A stretch of 64,000 nucleotides of DNA from Rhizomys pruinosus (GCA_009823505.1 VZQC01014000.1:1237024-1301023), one strand, 5' to 3'. Counted from the stretch's first letter, positions 1-11,530 are shown. The notes: generated from the sequence alone by a model not told the origin. Program-made: numbers and translations.

Positions 1-1648
1 TTCTCAGGGAGCTGACTTCTGGAGCCTACCTTCTCTATCCATTTCATTTGGAAAATAATTTAAGAGTAAAAACTTTTCCAGGGTGTTCACCTCTGAAACA
101 GCTACCCAAAGGCCTTGAGGCTGCCCCGGAAGCAACATTTGCTGCTTTGATGCCTCTGCAACAGTCTGAGAAAGGTCTTAAGTGTGGTTCCTAGAGCTTT
201 CACTGCAGCTTCATGGGCTCAGGCGTTCAGCCCAGAAGACAGCCTTGCTCAGTGATGGACCAGCTCCTGAGAAGCTTGGACAATTGGTGAGGATGCAGCT
301 CCCCTTGCCTTTCTTGGGAAACCTGACCGGAAGGGCTCTCTGACTTCCTCAGAATAAGTTTTCTGCAGGTTTATGTCTCAACTATAAGGATATTTTTAGA
401 CTACTGCACTGTGGATGCTCAGTCAAGACTATCTGGGACTTGCGAAGTACAAACAATTACACCGAGTTTTAGAACTTTACTTACAACTTGTTAAAAACAG
501 AGGAATACTTAGGTGACTTCAGTATATTTTGAGCCACGAACTTTTAAACAGCAACCACAAATGTGTAAAATTATTTCTATTCATTTTTTAATGAAAATGA
601 AATACTTGATTTTCTATAAAATTATTTCACTTAGAAACAAAGATAAACTTTCCACTCTATACACTGATTATCTCAAATACTGTCAAAGTAACAGAATCCT
701 AATACTGAGTTATGCTTTGTACATGTTGGTGTCTGAAGATTTAGCTAAATCTACATATGAATGTAGTATAATCCCATAACAAACAGAAGCATGTAGTAAT
801 AGGCTGGAATTGCAAATGGAGGGATGTGCTGTACCTGAATGGTAGGGTACTTACTTAGCACTTACAAGCTCCCAGGTTGTATCCCCAGAACTGCAACAAC
901 AAAACATGCCTCTCTGACCTAAACATCTAAATAGCGTATAGAACAATGAAGATGTCAACATAACAGCAGAAGTCTGAAAGAGGTGCTTATTCTTGGGTGA
1001 GGGATAAGCGAATTCTCTCGAAACCCTTTCATGCAAGCCATGCCCTGTGCAGTCTTGTCTTCACTTCTCTCTGGCCAGCAGGGCTGTAAGTACTGGGGTT
1101 GGGAGAGATGCACCTGTTGCCTGTCTAAAAATATGGCATCCCTCCACACGAAAAGCAATAGGGTCTCTAGGATATGGCTCATTTGTTCACATTTAGAAAA
1201 GAGTTCCTCCAAAAGAGATGAGGAGTCTACTTAGAAAGCATAACAAGTGAAACCAGGTTAAGTACTGCCTGCCGCACTTTCGTGGGCAAGGCAGGGTCCC
1301 ATGCTTCATCAGCAGTTGAAGTCTTCATGTGTTTTTGAGAAATTGCCTTTCCTTATTCTGAATGCCCTTAGCCATCTAATCTACTTAGCACAAAGCCCAG
1401 TTTAGATGATATCAGATGATGGGTCAATTTATACTTAAATACCAAAGAATCACTTTGCCGAAGGAAATATCTTAAAGGTCTGCACTAAGATGTTGGCTCT
1501 GCTAAAATATTTTCAAATAATACAGATGCTACTGCAGACCTTCTGACGTCACTGAGTTTTCTTAATTTCTGAATCATGGAGTTTCAAGGACTATTTAAAA
1601 TGATTAGACATGTCATTAAAACTGAAAGTCACATAATATTTATATATG
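1..1648. other. Unique intergenic sequence
   Basis: Moderately AT-rich sequence. I see no gene or repeat apart from an ID-like SINE near 815-905. Open frames here are short and show no recognisable family. Confidence 0.6.
815..905 (+). repeat. ID-like SINE, diverged
   Basis: A diverged tRNA-like head (a 'gaatggtagggtacttacttagc' style A box followed by a 'ggttgtatcccc' B-box region) ends in an 'aacaacaaaac' tail, the layout of rodent ID elements. Confidence 0.5.
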
Positions 1649-2105
1649 TGTGATGGTTAATCCTGCATGTCAACTTGACTGGATCTGGGATTAACTAAAA
1701 TGAGAAAGAGAACTTCGAATTGGATCATTTGAAGCTGGAAGACCTACCCTAAATATGCGTGTTACCTTCGGATGGCAGCTGGTATAAAAGGCCAGGGCAG
1801 AGGAAGTTTGTCCTTTTGGCTGTTTGCCTTCTCTCTGACTGGTGAGTTTCTCTTATTGCTATGACCAAGTCCTCTGATTCCAACATAGACTGAAGACTAG
1901 CAGATCTCCAGAATCCATCAGGCCTTTGGCACCAGATTGGGACTACTGAGACATCCAGCCTCTTGTCCTGAGCAACTACTGGATCCTCAGCCTCTCCAGT
2001 GTGGTGCAGCCCTTGTTGGACTACCTTATCCCATGAGATAATCTAATTTATATTTCTTCTCATTCTAAAGATTCTGTTTCTTTGGAGAACCTTGACTAAA
2101 TACAA
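1649..2105 (+). mobile_element. ERVL LTR, MLT2-type, probably solo
   Basis: It starts with TGTGATGGTTAATC and ends with TTTGGAGAACCTTGACTA, the characteristic ends of MLT2-type ERVL LTRs. A TATAAAA box lies at 1,783-1,789. No internal retroviral sequence follows, so this is a solo LTR. Confidence 0.75.
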
Positions 2106-2156
2106 TATCTAAGGCTATTTAAAAATACTTTTCTAGTAAAAAGAATGTAATAATTT

Positions 2157-2362
2157 GGAGCTGAAGAGATGGCTCAATGGTAAAGAGGACATACTGCTCT
2201 ACCGAGGACCTAAATACAGTTCCCAGTACCCCTCAGGCAGCTCACAACTGGCTGTAAGCCAGTGCCAAAGGATTTGACACCTTCTTCTGGGCTCCATGGA
2301 CACCTGCACTTACATACACATACATGTACACACACATATAATTTTGGATAAAAATTTTAAGA
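2157..2362 (+). repeat. B2/B3-family SINE
   Basis: A 'gctgaagagatggctcaatgg' tRNA-like head, a middle containing 'cttcttctggg', and a 'cacttacatacac' tail ending in an A/T-rich stretch. Confidence 0.75.
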
Positions 2363-2397
2363 TAACACTTTTCCACACACAAATAGCAATAATTCTT

Positions 2398-2630
2398 CAA
2401 CAAGCTCGGCTGTGATAATCTTAGGCAAGTAGTGCTGCTGAGTTCAGCAAGATGGTGTTGGTCAGAGGACAGTCCTATACAACAAAGGATAAGTTGCAGT
2501 GTTCATAATTACATTTCCATGTGATACAATTGAGATAGGGTCTCACTATTTAGCTCTGACTGGCCTGGAACTCACTATGCAGAAATAGTAGCTGACCTTG
2601 AACTCATAGGCATCTGCCTGCCTCTGCCTT
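2398..2630 (+). repeat. Dispersed direct repeat, copy 1 of 2
   Basis: About 230 bases nearly identical to 4,344-4,580, beginning CAACAAGC and running on into an antisense B1 in both copies. The spacing is 1,946 bases. Confidence 0.85.
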
Positions 2631-2640
2631 CATTGGTACT
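2530..2640 (-). repeat. B1 SINE, antisense, diverged
   Basis: Antisense B1 body ('gatagggtctcactat', 'tggcctggaactcactatg', 'catctgcctgcctctgcc'). Confidence 0.7.
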
Positions 2641-2681
2641 CACTAAGACGGCTATTTGAAAAAGGAAAAAAGAAACTTTTG

Positions 2682-2811
2682 GGGTGATTCATGCCTGCAA
2701 TCCCCAGCCCTTAGGAGGTTGGGTTGAGGCAAGTCAATTGCCATGTGTGTGAGGTCAACTGGGTTAATAGTGAGTTCCAAGACAGACTGACTAACAGGGT
2801 GAGTCTTTTTC
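2682..2811 (+). repeat. Old B1-like SINE
   Basis: Diverged B1 body in sense ('gattcatgcctgcaatcccc', 'gagttccaagacagactg') whose tail runs into the GAAT microsatellite. Confidence 0.6.
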
Positions 2812-2854
2812 TGAATGAATGAATGAATGAATGAATGAATGAATGAATGAATGA
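2812..2854. repeat. (GAAT)n microsatellite
   Basis: About ten uninterrupted GAAT units at the 3' end of a B1-like SINE, probably grown from its A-rich tail. Confidence 0.95.
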
Positions 2855-2951
2855 GAAGAAGAGAGAGATCCAGCCCTGGAGAACTTTACACCATCAGACA
2901 TCATTAGTGGGATTATAAAATACTGCAACCAGTTAAAAAAAAACTACTTGA

Positions 2952-3167
2952 GGGGCTGGAGAGATGGCCTAGCGGTTAAGAGCGCTGACTGCTCTTGCAG
3001 AGGACCCGGGTTCGAGCCCCAGCACCCACATGGCTGCTGAAAACTGTCTTTAACTCCAGTTCCAGGGGAATCTGACACCCTCTTCTGACCTCCGTGGCAT
3101 TGCACGACACGGGTGCACAAACCTACATGCAGACTGTACAGTCATACACATATGAAAACAAAAAAAA
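2952..3167 (+). repeat. B2 SINE (short form)
   Basis: Full B2-type element starting 'ggggctggagagatggcc' and ending in an A-run. An imperfect TSD (aaactacttga / aaactatttga) flanks it. It lacks the 17-bp internal duplication seen in sister copies. Confidence 0.9.
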
Positions 3168-3412
3168 AAACTATTTGAAAGTTATTTAATATGTTAATAT
3201 AGAGTTACCACATAATACAGCTGTTCTAGTCCCTGCCACATACTCAAGAGACCTGCAAATATGTATCCACACAGTTGAATAATAAATATTGATAGCAATG
3301 TAATAGCCCCAAAGTGGAAACAACCCAAATGTCCATTGACTGATGAATAGATAAACAAAATACAGTATATCAGTAGAATGGGATATTATTTGACCATAAA
3401 AAGGAAATTAAG

Positions 3413-3562
3413 AGCCGGGCATGGTGGCACATGCCTTTAATCCTAGCACTTGGGAGGCAGAGGCAGGCGGATCTTTGTGAGTTCAAGGCCAGCCTGGTCT
3501 ACAGAGTGAGTTCCAGGACAGCTGTGGCTACAGGGAGACCCTATGTCGAAAAAGACCAAAAA
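3413..3562 (+). repeat. B1 SINE inserted in the L1M fossil
   Basis: Complete B1 with the TSD aaaaaggaaattaag at 3,398-3,412 and 3,563-3,577. Confidence 0.95.
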
Positions 3563-3661
3563 AAAAAGGAAATTAAGTACTAGCCCATGATAAATAAGGG
3601 ATGACTCTTCCCCAAATACTGAGAATATTAGATGCAAAAGACATATTGTATGATGCCATTT

Positions 3662-3809
3662 TTTTTTTTTTTTTGAGACAGGGTCTCCCTGTAGTCCCAG
3701 CTGTCCTGGAACTCACTCTGTAGACCAGGCTGGCCTTGAACTCACAAAGATCCGCCTGCCTCTGCCTCCCAAGTGCTAGGATTAAAGGCGTGTGCCACCA
3801 CGCCCGGCA
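3662..3809 (-). repeat. B1 SINE, antisense, inserted in the L1M fossil
   Basis: Complete antisense B1 with the TSD tatgatgccattt at 3,649-3,661 and 3,810-3,822. It forms an inverted pair with the B1 about 100 bases upstream. Confidence 0.95.
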
Positions 3810-4019
3810 TATGATGCCATTTCTAGCAAATCCACAGAAAGAAAGGTTGATAGGATCAGGGACAGCAGGATTATGATACCTAATGGGTACAGAGTATGCC
3901 TTTGTGACACTGAAATGTTCTAAACTTAGATACTAGTAGTGCTTACACATTGAGAGTATACTAAAATCCACTGAGAAGTAGACTTTTAAAAAACCCCAAG
4001 CTACAATTCCACTAAAGTT

Positions 4020-4340
4020 CATTCTGGGAAGCCAGTGAGTTTATTGTGCTTACTTACAGAGAAATAGGTGAGAGTTTACTTATAGGACTGTGGACAGGTG
4101 CTCACCAACCTAAGGCCACACCAGACAATCTTCACCCAGCATAGATGGAAGCTTCCCTATAGTCCCACAGTGTGGCAAGAAAGCCCCTTCCCTAGGCTTC
4201 CTTAGCTTATATATTCTAACCCCTGGCCCAGGTCATGTGCAATTAGAGCCAAAACACTCTAATCATGATGGGAAGGTATGGCTGGACTCTCTGGTAAGGG
4301 TCCCATGACTTCCAGGCAAGGTGAGGAGGGCGACATGAAC
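4020..4340 (-). mobile_element. Probable LTR, antisense, family not assigned
   Basis: The start ('gccagtgagtttattgtgct', antisense polyadenylation signal) and an antisense TATA-like 'gcttatatattc' near 4,206 suggest a rodent ERV LTR on the - strand. Confidence 0.5.
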
Positions 4341-4343
4341 AGC

Positions 4344-4580
4344 CAACAAGCCCAGCTGTGATAATCTAAAGCAAGTAGTGCTGCTGAGCTCAGCAAGATG
4401 GTGTTGGTCAGAGGACAGTCCTATACAACAAAGGATAAGTTGTAGTGTTCATAATTACATTTCCATAATGACTTTTTTTGAGACAGGGTCTCACTATGTA
4501 GCTCTGACAGGCCTGGAACTCACTATGCAGACATAGTGGCTGACCTTGAACTCACAAAGATCTGCCTGCCTCTGCCTCCT
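4344..4580 (+). repeat. Dispersed direct repeat, copy 2 of 2
   Basis: Near-identical partner of 2,398-2,630 ('tgctgctgagctcagcaaga', 'gaggacagtcctatacaaca'). Confidence 0.85.
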
Positions 4581-4620
4581 GAGTGCCAGAATTAAAGGTA
4601 TGCACTACCACATCTGGCCC
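4474..4620 (-). repeat. B1 SINE, antisense
   Basis: A T-run followed by 'gagacagggtctcactatgt' and the rest of an antisense B1 body, ending near 'caccacatctggcc'-type sequence. Confidence 0.85.
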
Positions 4621-4750
4621 CATAGTAATATTTTTAAAATAACTTAAATCCATGGCATGTTAGAGGAACTTTTTATTCTTTTTTCCATATCTTTTGTAGT
4701 TGAGATTGTATTATGATTATATACCTAAAGTTTAAAGATTACATAATCTT

Positions 4751-4976
4751 GGGACTGGAGAGATGGCTTGGTGGTTAAGAGCACTGCTTGTTTTTGCAGA
4801 GGACCCAGGCTCAATTCCCAGGACCCACATGGAAGCTAACAACTGTCTGTAACTCCATTGGCAGGAGTCCCAACATCTGTCCTCTTCTGACCTCTGCAGG
4901 TATTGCATGACATAGGTCCACTTACACACATGCAGGCAATACACTCATACACATAAAATAAAATAATAAAATACTT
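4751..4976 (+). repeat. B2/B3-family SINE
   Basis: Full element with a 17-base TSD (aaagattacataatctt at 4,734-4,750; one mismatch at 4,977-4,993). Confidence 0.95.
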
Positions 4977-4993
4977 AAAGATTACACAATCTT

Positions 4994-5558
4994 ATTCCAA
5001 ATATCAGAAATATAATTTTAAGGGCTATTCAAATATACTCTTCAGATGGTTTAAGAATATAATATGAGATAATGTTCTAAGCTCTTTATGTATACCATCG
5101 AAGTTAATGCTGAGAACTTGACAAGGTCGTGATTTTAGACTTGTCTTTAAGCCATGTTAAATTGATTTTCAAGATTAAATTAATCTTATAGCTCCTGAGT
5201 ATTGAAGCCAGGTTCCTGTTTTTTTGCAAAGTAGTAAGAATTATCTTTGTGGCTGAACACATCCTTCCTCTGCCTGTGGAAAGGTCAAGGCTTCCTTAAC
5301 ACCTTCAGGCTGAGCTGTCCATGTACAAAAGTTTATATTTCGAGAGCTCAGCATTCACTTCAGGATCTGAGTCATGTTTGGTGTCACCTAATGTGCTCTG
5401 TGTGAAACACAGTGCGGACGTCGCCTGCTCTGCCCTCTCTTTCATGACCTTTCTCTCTGTTTCAGCCCACTCCTCACTGCCTGACCCTCTCAACCATCTT
5501 CTAGCTAAACCAGCACACTGAGACAGATCCCATAGAGGAACTAGAACTTTCAGGTTTT
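4994..5558. other. Unique intergenic sequence
   Basis: I recognise nothing here. Overlapping open frames of about 60 codons on both strands near 5,305-5,520 have no recognisable homology. Confidence 0.5.
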
Positions 5559-5574
5559 AAAAATTCTAAAGCAT

Positions 5575-5828
5575 GGGGCTAGAGGGATGGCCTAGCGGTT
5601 AAGAGCGCCGACTGCTCTTGCAGAGGACCCGGGTTCGATCCCCAGCACCCACATAGTGGCTGAGAACCATCTGTAACACCAATTCCAGGAGAACTCCAGT
5701 TCCAGGGGAATCTGAGACCCTCTTCTGACCTCCGCAGCATTGCACGACACAGGTGCACAGACCTACATGCAGACAGCACATTCATACACATAAAAAATAA
5801 ATAAATAAAAATTTTAAAAAAATTAAAT
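5575..5828 (+). repeat. B2 SINE (long form, 17-bp internal duplication)
   Basis: Full element with the TSD aaaaattctaaagca at 5,559-5,573 and 5,829-5,843. The motif 'ccaattccaggag' is followed by 'aactccagttccaggggaat', a 17-bp tandem duplication. Confidence 0.95.
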
Positions 5829-5875
5829 AAAAATTCTAAAGCAATGAATTTAATCATTTTTTTAAAGGGGAGTCA

Positions 5876-6020
5876 AGGCTTGAGAGATTGCTTAACCATT
5901 AACAGTGCTTGCTGTTCTTGTAAAAGTCCAGTAGCTCCAGCTCTGGGAGATGTGACTCTCTCTTCTGGCCTCTGAAAGCTCCTAAATGCACATACACATA
6001 CACATAAATACAAATAAGAC
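5876..6020 (+). repeat. Old B2/B3-family SINE with internal deletion
   Basis: Diverged 'ttgagagattgcttaacc' head, then 'ctctcttctggcctctga' and a 'cacatacacataaatac' tail. Confidence 0.65.
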
Positions 6021-7490
6021 TACTGTGTGTTTACAGGGCAGTTTTAAACATCAGAAAAGGTGAGGAAAGTGCTTCATAAACTGTCCAACAAAGTAGAATG
6101 TGTCACAGTCAATTCCCAAGGCGCTCGGACCTCCGGCGGCAGCAGCAGAGTTGATGCTGCCTCTCCATGTGCACTGTGGAGATCACCTGGGTTGGAGGCA
6201 GTGTTGTGATGGTTGTAGTCAAGTTCATTGTGACACAGACAGCTTGTTTCCAACTTTCTACAAAAACTAGTTGGGAACCATGACTACCAGCACCTCTAAT
6301 TCAACAATCAACTCATAAGTATCATTATCGGCCCCTCTTCTCCCGCCTCAGCTAAGGTTCCCACCATGTATAGTTTACCAGTATCGGAAGTTTGGTGAGT
6401 TTCCTGGGTTTCTAATGGTCCAAGTTAAAACTTCCAAGAATTCATTTCTTGTTCTCCTTTACCCTTATACACAAATTGATCACAGACATGGGTTCCTAAA
6501 TCTATTCTTCCTCTCATCCCCTGGACTTGGCTAATTGTCTTCCAGGTCTACTACATAGACCAGTACAGTGACCTCCCACCTGTTCTTACTTAGTGGTTTT
6601 ACTTGGTGATGGCTCTGTCTAATTTCCAACAATATGTCAGAGCTGAGTAACACTTCAAATGGAATCTGATCTGTGAGGCTTTTCATTTTCCAAAGGATAA
6701 AATCTAAATCATTATAATGGAATCTAAAATGCCTTTTGAGGGCCCCATTCTCATGATCTCATCCAAACCTAATTATCTCTTTTAAAGATTCCATCTCCAA
6801 GTTCCATCACACTGGGGAGCAAGTCTTCAAAATAGGAATTTAGTAGGAATAGAATTCATCTGACCTTGAAGGCACATGAATCTCACCCTCCCACCAGTGG
6901 CTTGTTTCTACTGTAGGCAGTGGGAGGCAGCAAACACATCCCCACAGGAGGCTATGCAAAACAACTACTGCTGAGGCACCTGGTAAGGATGGGGACTATG
7001 TACTTTCCTGTTTGTAATCCCCACACCTACTAGACCTTCTAATCCAGGTAGACACTGAAAAGATAAAAATGAATGCATAAACCACCTTTGAGATGAAACA
7101 CAGCTTTGTAAGTATCCAGAGAATGGAAGGTTCTCCAGAGGTACCACTCAGCGTCTCACTCTCAGAAGGTCTCTGGGCACTTAACTCTTCTCCCTCAGTT
7201 TGGAGAAGATTTCTCTTTCCTTCAGTGGGGACTTCCTTTCCAGCCCTACTGTCCAGCAGCATGGACCCTATGTACACAAGCACATGCATGATGATTTCTA
7301 TCACCACCCTCCAGATAATGCCAATGCCAATATTCATGTAAATGAAGGTACACATGCAGGCATAAGTTCAGAGAAGTTCTTAACCAATCCAGAATAGCAT
7401 CATCATGAAAATGAACAAATTACCTGGGGATTTTGCTACATAAGAAGCCCCATTGAAAGAATGAACAGAAAAGAGACAATGGACATGCTT
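6021..7490. other. Unique intergenic sequence
   Basis: No repeat or gene recognised. A short GC-rich patch near 6,118-6,160 ('ctccggcggcagcagcagag') stands out from AT-rich surroundings. Overlapping open frames at 6,965-7,397 occur on both strands and show no known domain. Confidence 0.5.
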
Positions 7491-7498
7491 GCAAGCCT

Positions 7499-7666
7499 TT
7501 TTTTTTTTTTTTTTTTTTTTTTGGTCTTTTTGAGACAGGGTCTCCCTGTAGTCCCAGCTGACCTGAAACTCACTCTGTAGACCAGGCTGGCCTTGAACTC
7601 ACAAAGATCCGCCTGCCTCTGCCTCCCAAGTGCTAGGATTAAAGTCATGTGCCACCACACCCGGCT
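7499..7666 (-). repeat. B1 SINE, antisense
   Basis: A long T-run, then a full antisense B1. The TSD is gcaagcct (7,491-7,498 and 7,667-7,674). Confidence 0.93.
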
Positions 7667-7893
7667 GCAAGCCTGTTCTTATAAACATGGGCTCTTATAT
7701 AACAGGCACAGAGGGCTTCTTCAAATACAAACATATAATGGTGTAAAAGAACAGTGAGAAAAATTCTTGTGTCTGCAACACCATCATAATTATTTTCTCT
7801 TTGCATGTTACTTCAAACACTTATTCATAGCGATATTATTTTCACTTTTGAATTGCAATGTAAATTTAATGTTATATTCTGTGTTTACATTTC

Positions 7894-8154
7894 TTTTTTT
7901 TTATAATAATTTTTAATTTAATTTTATTTATTTTTGTATGTGTATGAGTGTACTGTCTGCATGTAGGTTTGTGCACCCATGTGGTGCAATGCCGCGGAGG
8001 TCAGAAGAGGGTGTCAGATTCCCCTGGAACTGGAGTTCTCCTGGAGTTGGAGTTTCAGACGGTTCTCAGCCGCCATGTGGGTGCTGGGGATCGAACCCAG
8101 GTCCTCTGTAAGAGCGGTCAGTGCTCTCAACCGCTAGGCCATCTCTCCAGCCCC
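7894..8154 (-). repeat. B2 SINE, antisense (long form)
   Basis: Full element with the TSD ctgtgtttacatttc at 7,879-7,893 and 8,155-8,169. It carries the 17-bp internal duplication. Confidence 0.95.
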
Positions 8155-8169
8155 CTGTGTTTACATTTC

Positions 8170-8825
8170 ATAAGCCTTATTAATCTGTGAATTTGCAATG
8201 TTAAGGAATCCACAGCATCTCATTATGCTCATGTATCTTTATTTCCTAATATTGGACAATCATTGGAAATGGATTGGATAATGTTTGCTATGGATTTTTA
8301 TTTCATTGCTTTTATTTTTAATCCTATTTGTCTGTTTCCATGAGTGAGACCCCTCAACCCCATTGTCTTATACCCTCTAGTTATTTTTATTAGAACCAGA
8401 AAACAACAGTGTGCTCACAGCCACAGTAGGTAGGTTGTGTCACCATCAATCCTTCCTAAAGCCAATAAATAAAAGAGATAAAGAGGGCTGATGGGAGGAT
8501 AATTCTATCTCAGGGCATAGCCCTTCACCTTCTGCCCTGGAATATTCCAGATTGCTGGGCTACCATTTCCAACAAGGCCTCTCCAGCCAAAAGCCTGCAC
8601 AATAGCAAGTTGTTGTCCTGTCTGGTTTGCTACTTTTCTTACTCCAAAAGGTGGCAGGTTTTAATATTCACTTCGTGGAACTGGTATGCTGAGGTCAAGA
8701 TGGGCAGGCGATTGCTTTATTATCAATGGTAATTCTTCTGACCTTAACTGTTTCACTTATTTGATCATTATTTACTAAGCATTTACACTGGATGCAGTAG
8801 GAGTCAGTGGAAATGTAATAGGGAA
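8170..8825. other. Unique intergenic sequence
   Basis: AT-rich sequence in which I recognise no element. Confidence 0.5.
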
Positions 8826-8828
8826 CAA

Positions 8829-9260
8829 GACACATAGTAATCTCAATTGTCAACTAGATGGGATTTAGAATCACCATGTGACACCCTCTGGGAATGTCAG
8901 TAACGGAGTCTCTTGATTAGGTTAGCCTCTGTACATGACATTGACAAGTTATCTTTATTAGGTTAACTGAGGCAAGAAGACACCTTAACAGTGGGTAGCA
9001 CCATTCATTCCATGGCCTGGCGTCTTGTACCAAGGGAAAGGACAAAGTAAGCTGAGCACAAAGATTCATGTCTCTGCTTCCTGACTGGGGATGCAACGTG
9101 GCCAGTATCCTCACAGTCCTACAGCCACTGTTCCTTCCCCTCCATGATGGACTTCCCCTTGAACTGCAAGAGAAAATAAGCCCTTCCTTCCACATTACAT
9201 CAACAAGACATGTAACCGATACCTATGGCCATTGTTCTTATGGATGTTTAATTTAAGCAA
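8829..9260 (+). mobile_element. ERVL/MaLR-type LTR fossil
   Basis: 'tctcaattgtcaactagatg', 'cattccatggcctggcg', 'gcttcctgactggggatgca' and 'gagaaaataagcccttcctt' follow the order of old ERVL-class LTRs, including a degraded polyadenylation signal. Confidence 0.65.
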
Positions 9261-9473
9261 CCATTTCAACAGAAGATATAAATTGCTATGGTAGTAATTC
9301 AAGAGTGCCGTGTTGGGGGGATGGGGACTCTGCTTTTGGCTCCACTGAGAAATCTGAATTTCAGGTAAGAGCTGAGGGAGAAGAGGAGCCAGTCATGAAA
9401 AGACCTAAAGGAAAGATGTTTCAGGCAGAGGAAACTGCAAGGCCAGAGGCCGAATGGCTATACAAGCTTGGTT

Positions 9474-9676
9474 CAAGGAACCTATGTTCTGTCCACATCC
9501 AAAACCCGGTGAGAAACATTCCCAGAACTGGTTGAGTGTATAGGAGATTTTACAGATGAACAGCTGTCAGTTACAGAAGGCACACAAGCAGGATTTCAGG
9601 AGGGATGAAAGAAAGGAACAGGAGGTTCACAGAGCCCTGTGGGTTTTGGATGTGGACAGAACATAGGTTTCTCTCT
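9474..9676. repeat. Inverted repeat, about 30-bp arms
   Basis: The arm at 9,479-9,508 ('gaacctatgttctgtccaca' onward) is exactly reverse-complementary to 9,641-9,670 apart from the outermost base. The outer 'tcaaggaac' also recurs inverted after a short insertion. The loop is about 130 bases. Confidence 0.85.
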
Positions 9677-10470
9677 TGGTTCCTTGACCCCCTCTTTTTC
9701 TTGTGTCCTTCATACAATCCCCTGAGAAATGCTGTTACCTCCACCTTCAAACACTCAGACTCTGACCCGTCTCCCCACTCCACAGTTGCCTTCCCTATCT
9801 CACCTGGATTACCACAAACTCCTCAAAAATGGATCATCCTGCTTACATATTTGCTTACTTCATGGACTCTAAAAATGTAGATACAATTCTCATGTGTGCA
9901 GATCACTGCACTAGCCCTGTTTCTGTTTTACTGAATGAAAAGGCTGAAGTCAATGGGCTCTAGAATTGTCCTACCACTTATAGTCACACAATGTAATTAC
10001 CATATATAGATGGAGGATATGTAGTCATAGTCTAAAAAAAAGAATGTAAAGTTACACAACTTTATACCTGCATGCAAATTTACTATTAAAATGTGAATCT
10101 CTAAATGTGTTTAGGAATCAATCTATAGTTTATTTTCAGAATTTTTAATTTTGACTTATGTGTGGAGTGTATATATGCATATTTTGGAATAATATAACAT
10201 AAAAAAAAGAAAGAACTGAAGTCCTAGTGGTAGTCTACCTGCTCTGAGACTTCCTGGCTCTAAGCTACTCATGGCAACACTCACTGTGCTCCACACATAC
10301 AGAGCCCCTGGATGATTCTTGCAAACATGGGCCTGTTCCTGCCCCTCACGAATCTTCCCACAGCTTCCCCAGCCCATCTTACCCCGCTCTGCCTTTTATT
10401 TGTGGGTTCCACTGGTCACTTTAGATCCTGTTGTTAAATTTATTGTTTATTAAGCTCTACTATACTTCAC
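9677..10470. other. Unique intergenic sequence
   Basis: No repeat or gene recognised. Confidence 0.45.
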
Positions 10471-10850
10471 ATCTAGGACCCCTCTCCCCCAAGCCCCATG
10501 TATTAAATGTTTGGTTCCCAGAGTTCCATTACTGAAAGATGACAGAATTTTTGGTGAGTAAGGAATAGCCTGTGTTCCCTCCACATCTATAAACCATGGC
10601 ACTATAGTTCACTGGGGTGTGCCCTTCAAGAGACTGTGAGGACCCCAGCCCCTTCCTCTTCTGCTTCCCAGTGCATGTGAGGTGTGCTGTTTTCCTCTGC
10701 CTCATGTTCCTGCCATGAAACGCTGTGGCTCCACAGGCCCAAAGTAGCAAGGCCAAGTGACCATGGACTAAAACCTCTGAAACTGTGAGCCAAGGTGAGC
10801 ATTTCCTACTTTTAAGTTGTTTATTGAAAGCTGACCAATGTTATTTTCTT
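10470..10850 (+). mobile_element. MaLR-type LTR fossil
   Basis: 'ccatggactaaaacctctga' followed by 'aactgtgagccaaggtgagc' and 'ttcctacttttaagttgttt' is the typical 3' half of old MaLR LTRs. The 5' half is more diverged. Confidence 0.6.
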
Positions 10851-11062
10851 CTGTAGGCAGAATATGAATTCCACCAGGCACAGATTATTTCCTGTTCTGT
10901 TTGGTTTTTTAGCCTCCACCCCATTTAAGAGCTGTGTCTAATTACTTTGTATAGATTCAAAAGTTTTGGAATTGCAGCACATAATGAAGCATTGGAGTTG
11001 CATTAAGTGAAATTAAAGCCACTGAGAGATTTAAGTGGATATGTGATATGATCCAATGAACT

Positions 11063-11190
11063 CTTTTTTTCTTCTTTTGTCTTTTTGAGACAGGGTCTCC
11101 CTGTAGCCCTGGCTGTCCTGGAACTTGCTATGTAGACCAGGCTGGCCTTGAACTTACAGAGATCCACCTGACTCTGCCTCCTGAGTGCTG
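11063..11190 (-). repeat. B1 SINE, antisense, 5' truncated
   Basis: 'gtctttttgagacagggtct' onward, ending at 'ctcctgagtgctg'. The flanks ccaatgaact / ccaattaact are an imperfect TSD. Confidence 0.9.
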
Positions 11191-11198
11191 CCAATTAA

Positions 11199-11437
11199 CT
11201 TTTTTTTAATTTATTTTTGTATGTGTATGAATGTACTGTCTGCATGTAGGTTTGTGCACCTGTGTTGTGCAATGCTGCAGAGGTCAGAAGAGGGTCTCAG
11301 ATTCCTCTGGAACTGGAGTTCTCCTGGAATTGGAGTTACAGATGGTTCTTAGCCACCATGTGGATGCTGGGGATCGAACCCGGGTCCTCTGCAAGAGCAG
11401 TCAGTACTCTTAACAGCTAGGCTATCTCTCCAGCCCC
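11199..11437 (-). repeat. B2 SINE, antisense (long form)
   Basis: Full antisense B2 with the 17-bp internal duplication, directly after the antisense B1. Confidence 0.92.
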
Positions 11438-11530
11438 AAACTCTTAAAGATGGCTTTGGGTTTTCTATAGCACAAGTTAGGGGGTAAGCTACCTGTAAAG
11501 ATGGAAATGTATATTTTGAAGATATCGTTT

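Larger units (their letters stand above)
3190..3980 (+). mobile_element. Ancient L1M 3' end (fossil)
   Basis: Diverged end of L1 ORF2 and 3' UTR ('ccccaaagtggaaacaaccc', 'gggatattatttgaccat', 'attgtatgatgccat'), as in old mammalian L1M elements. It is interrupted by two B1 insertions in opposite orientations. Confidence 0.8.
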
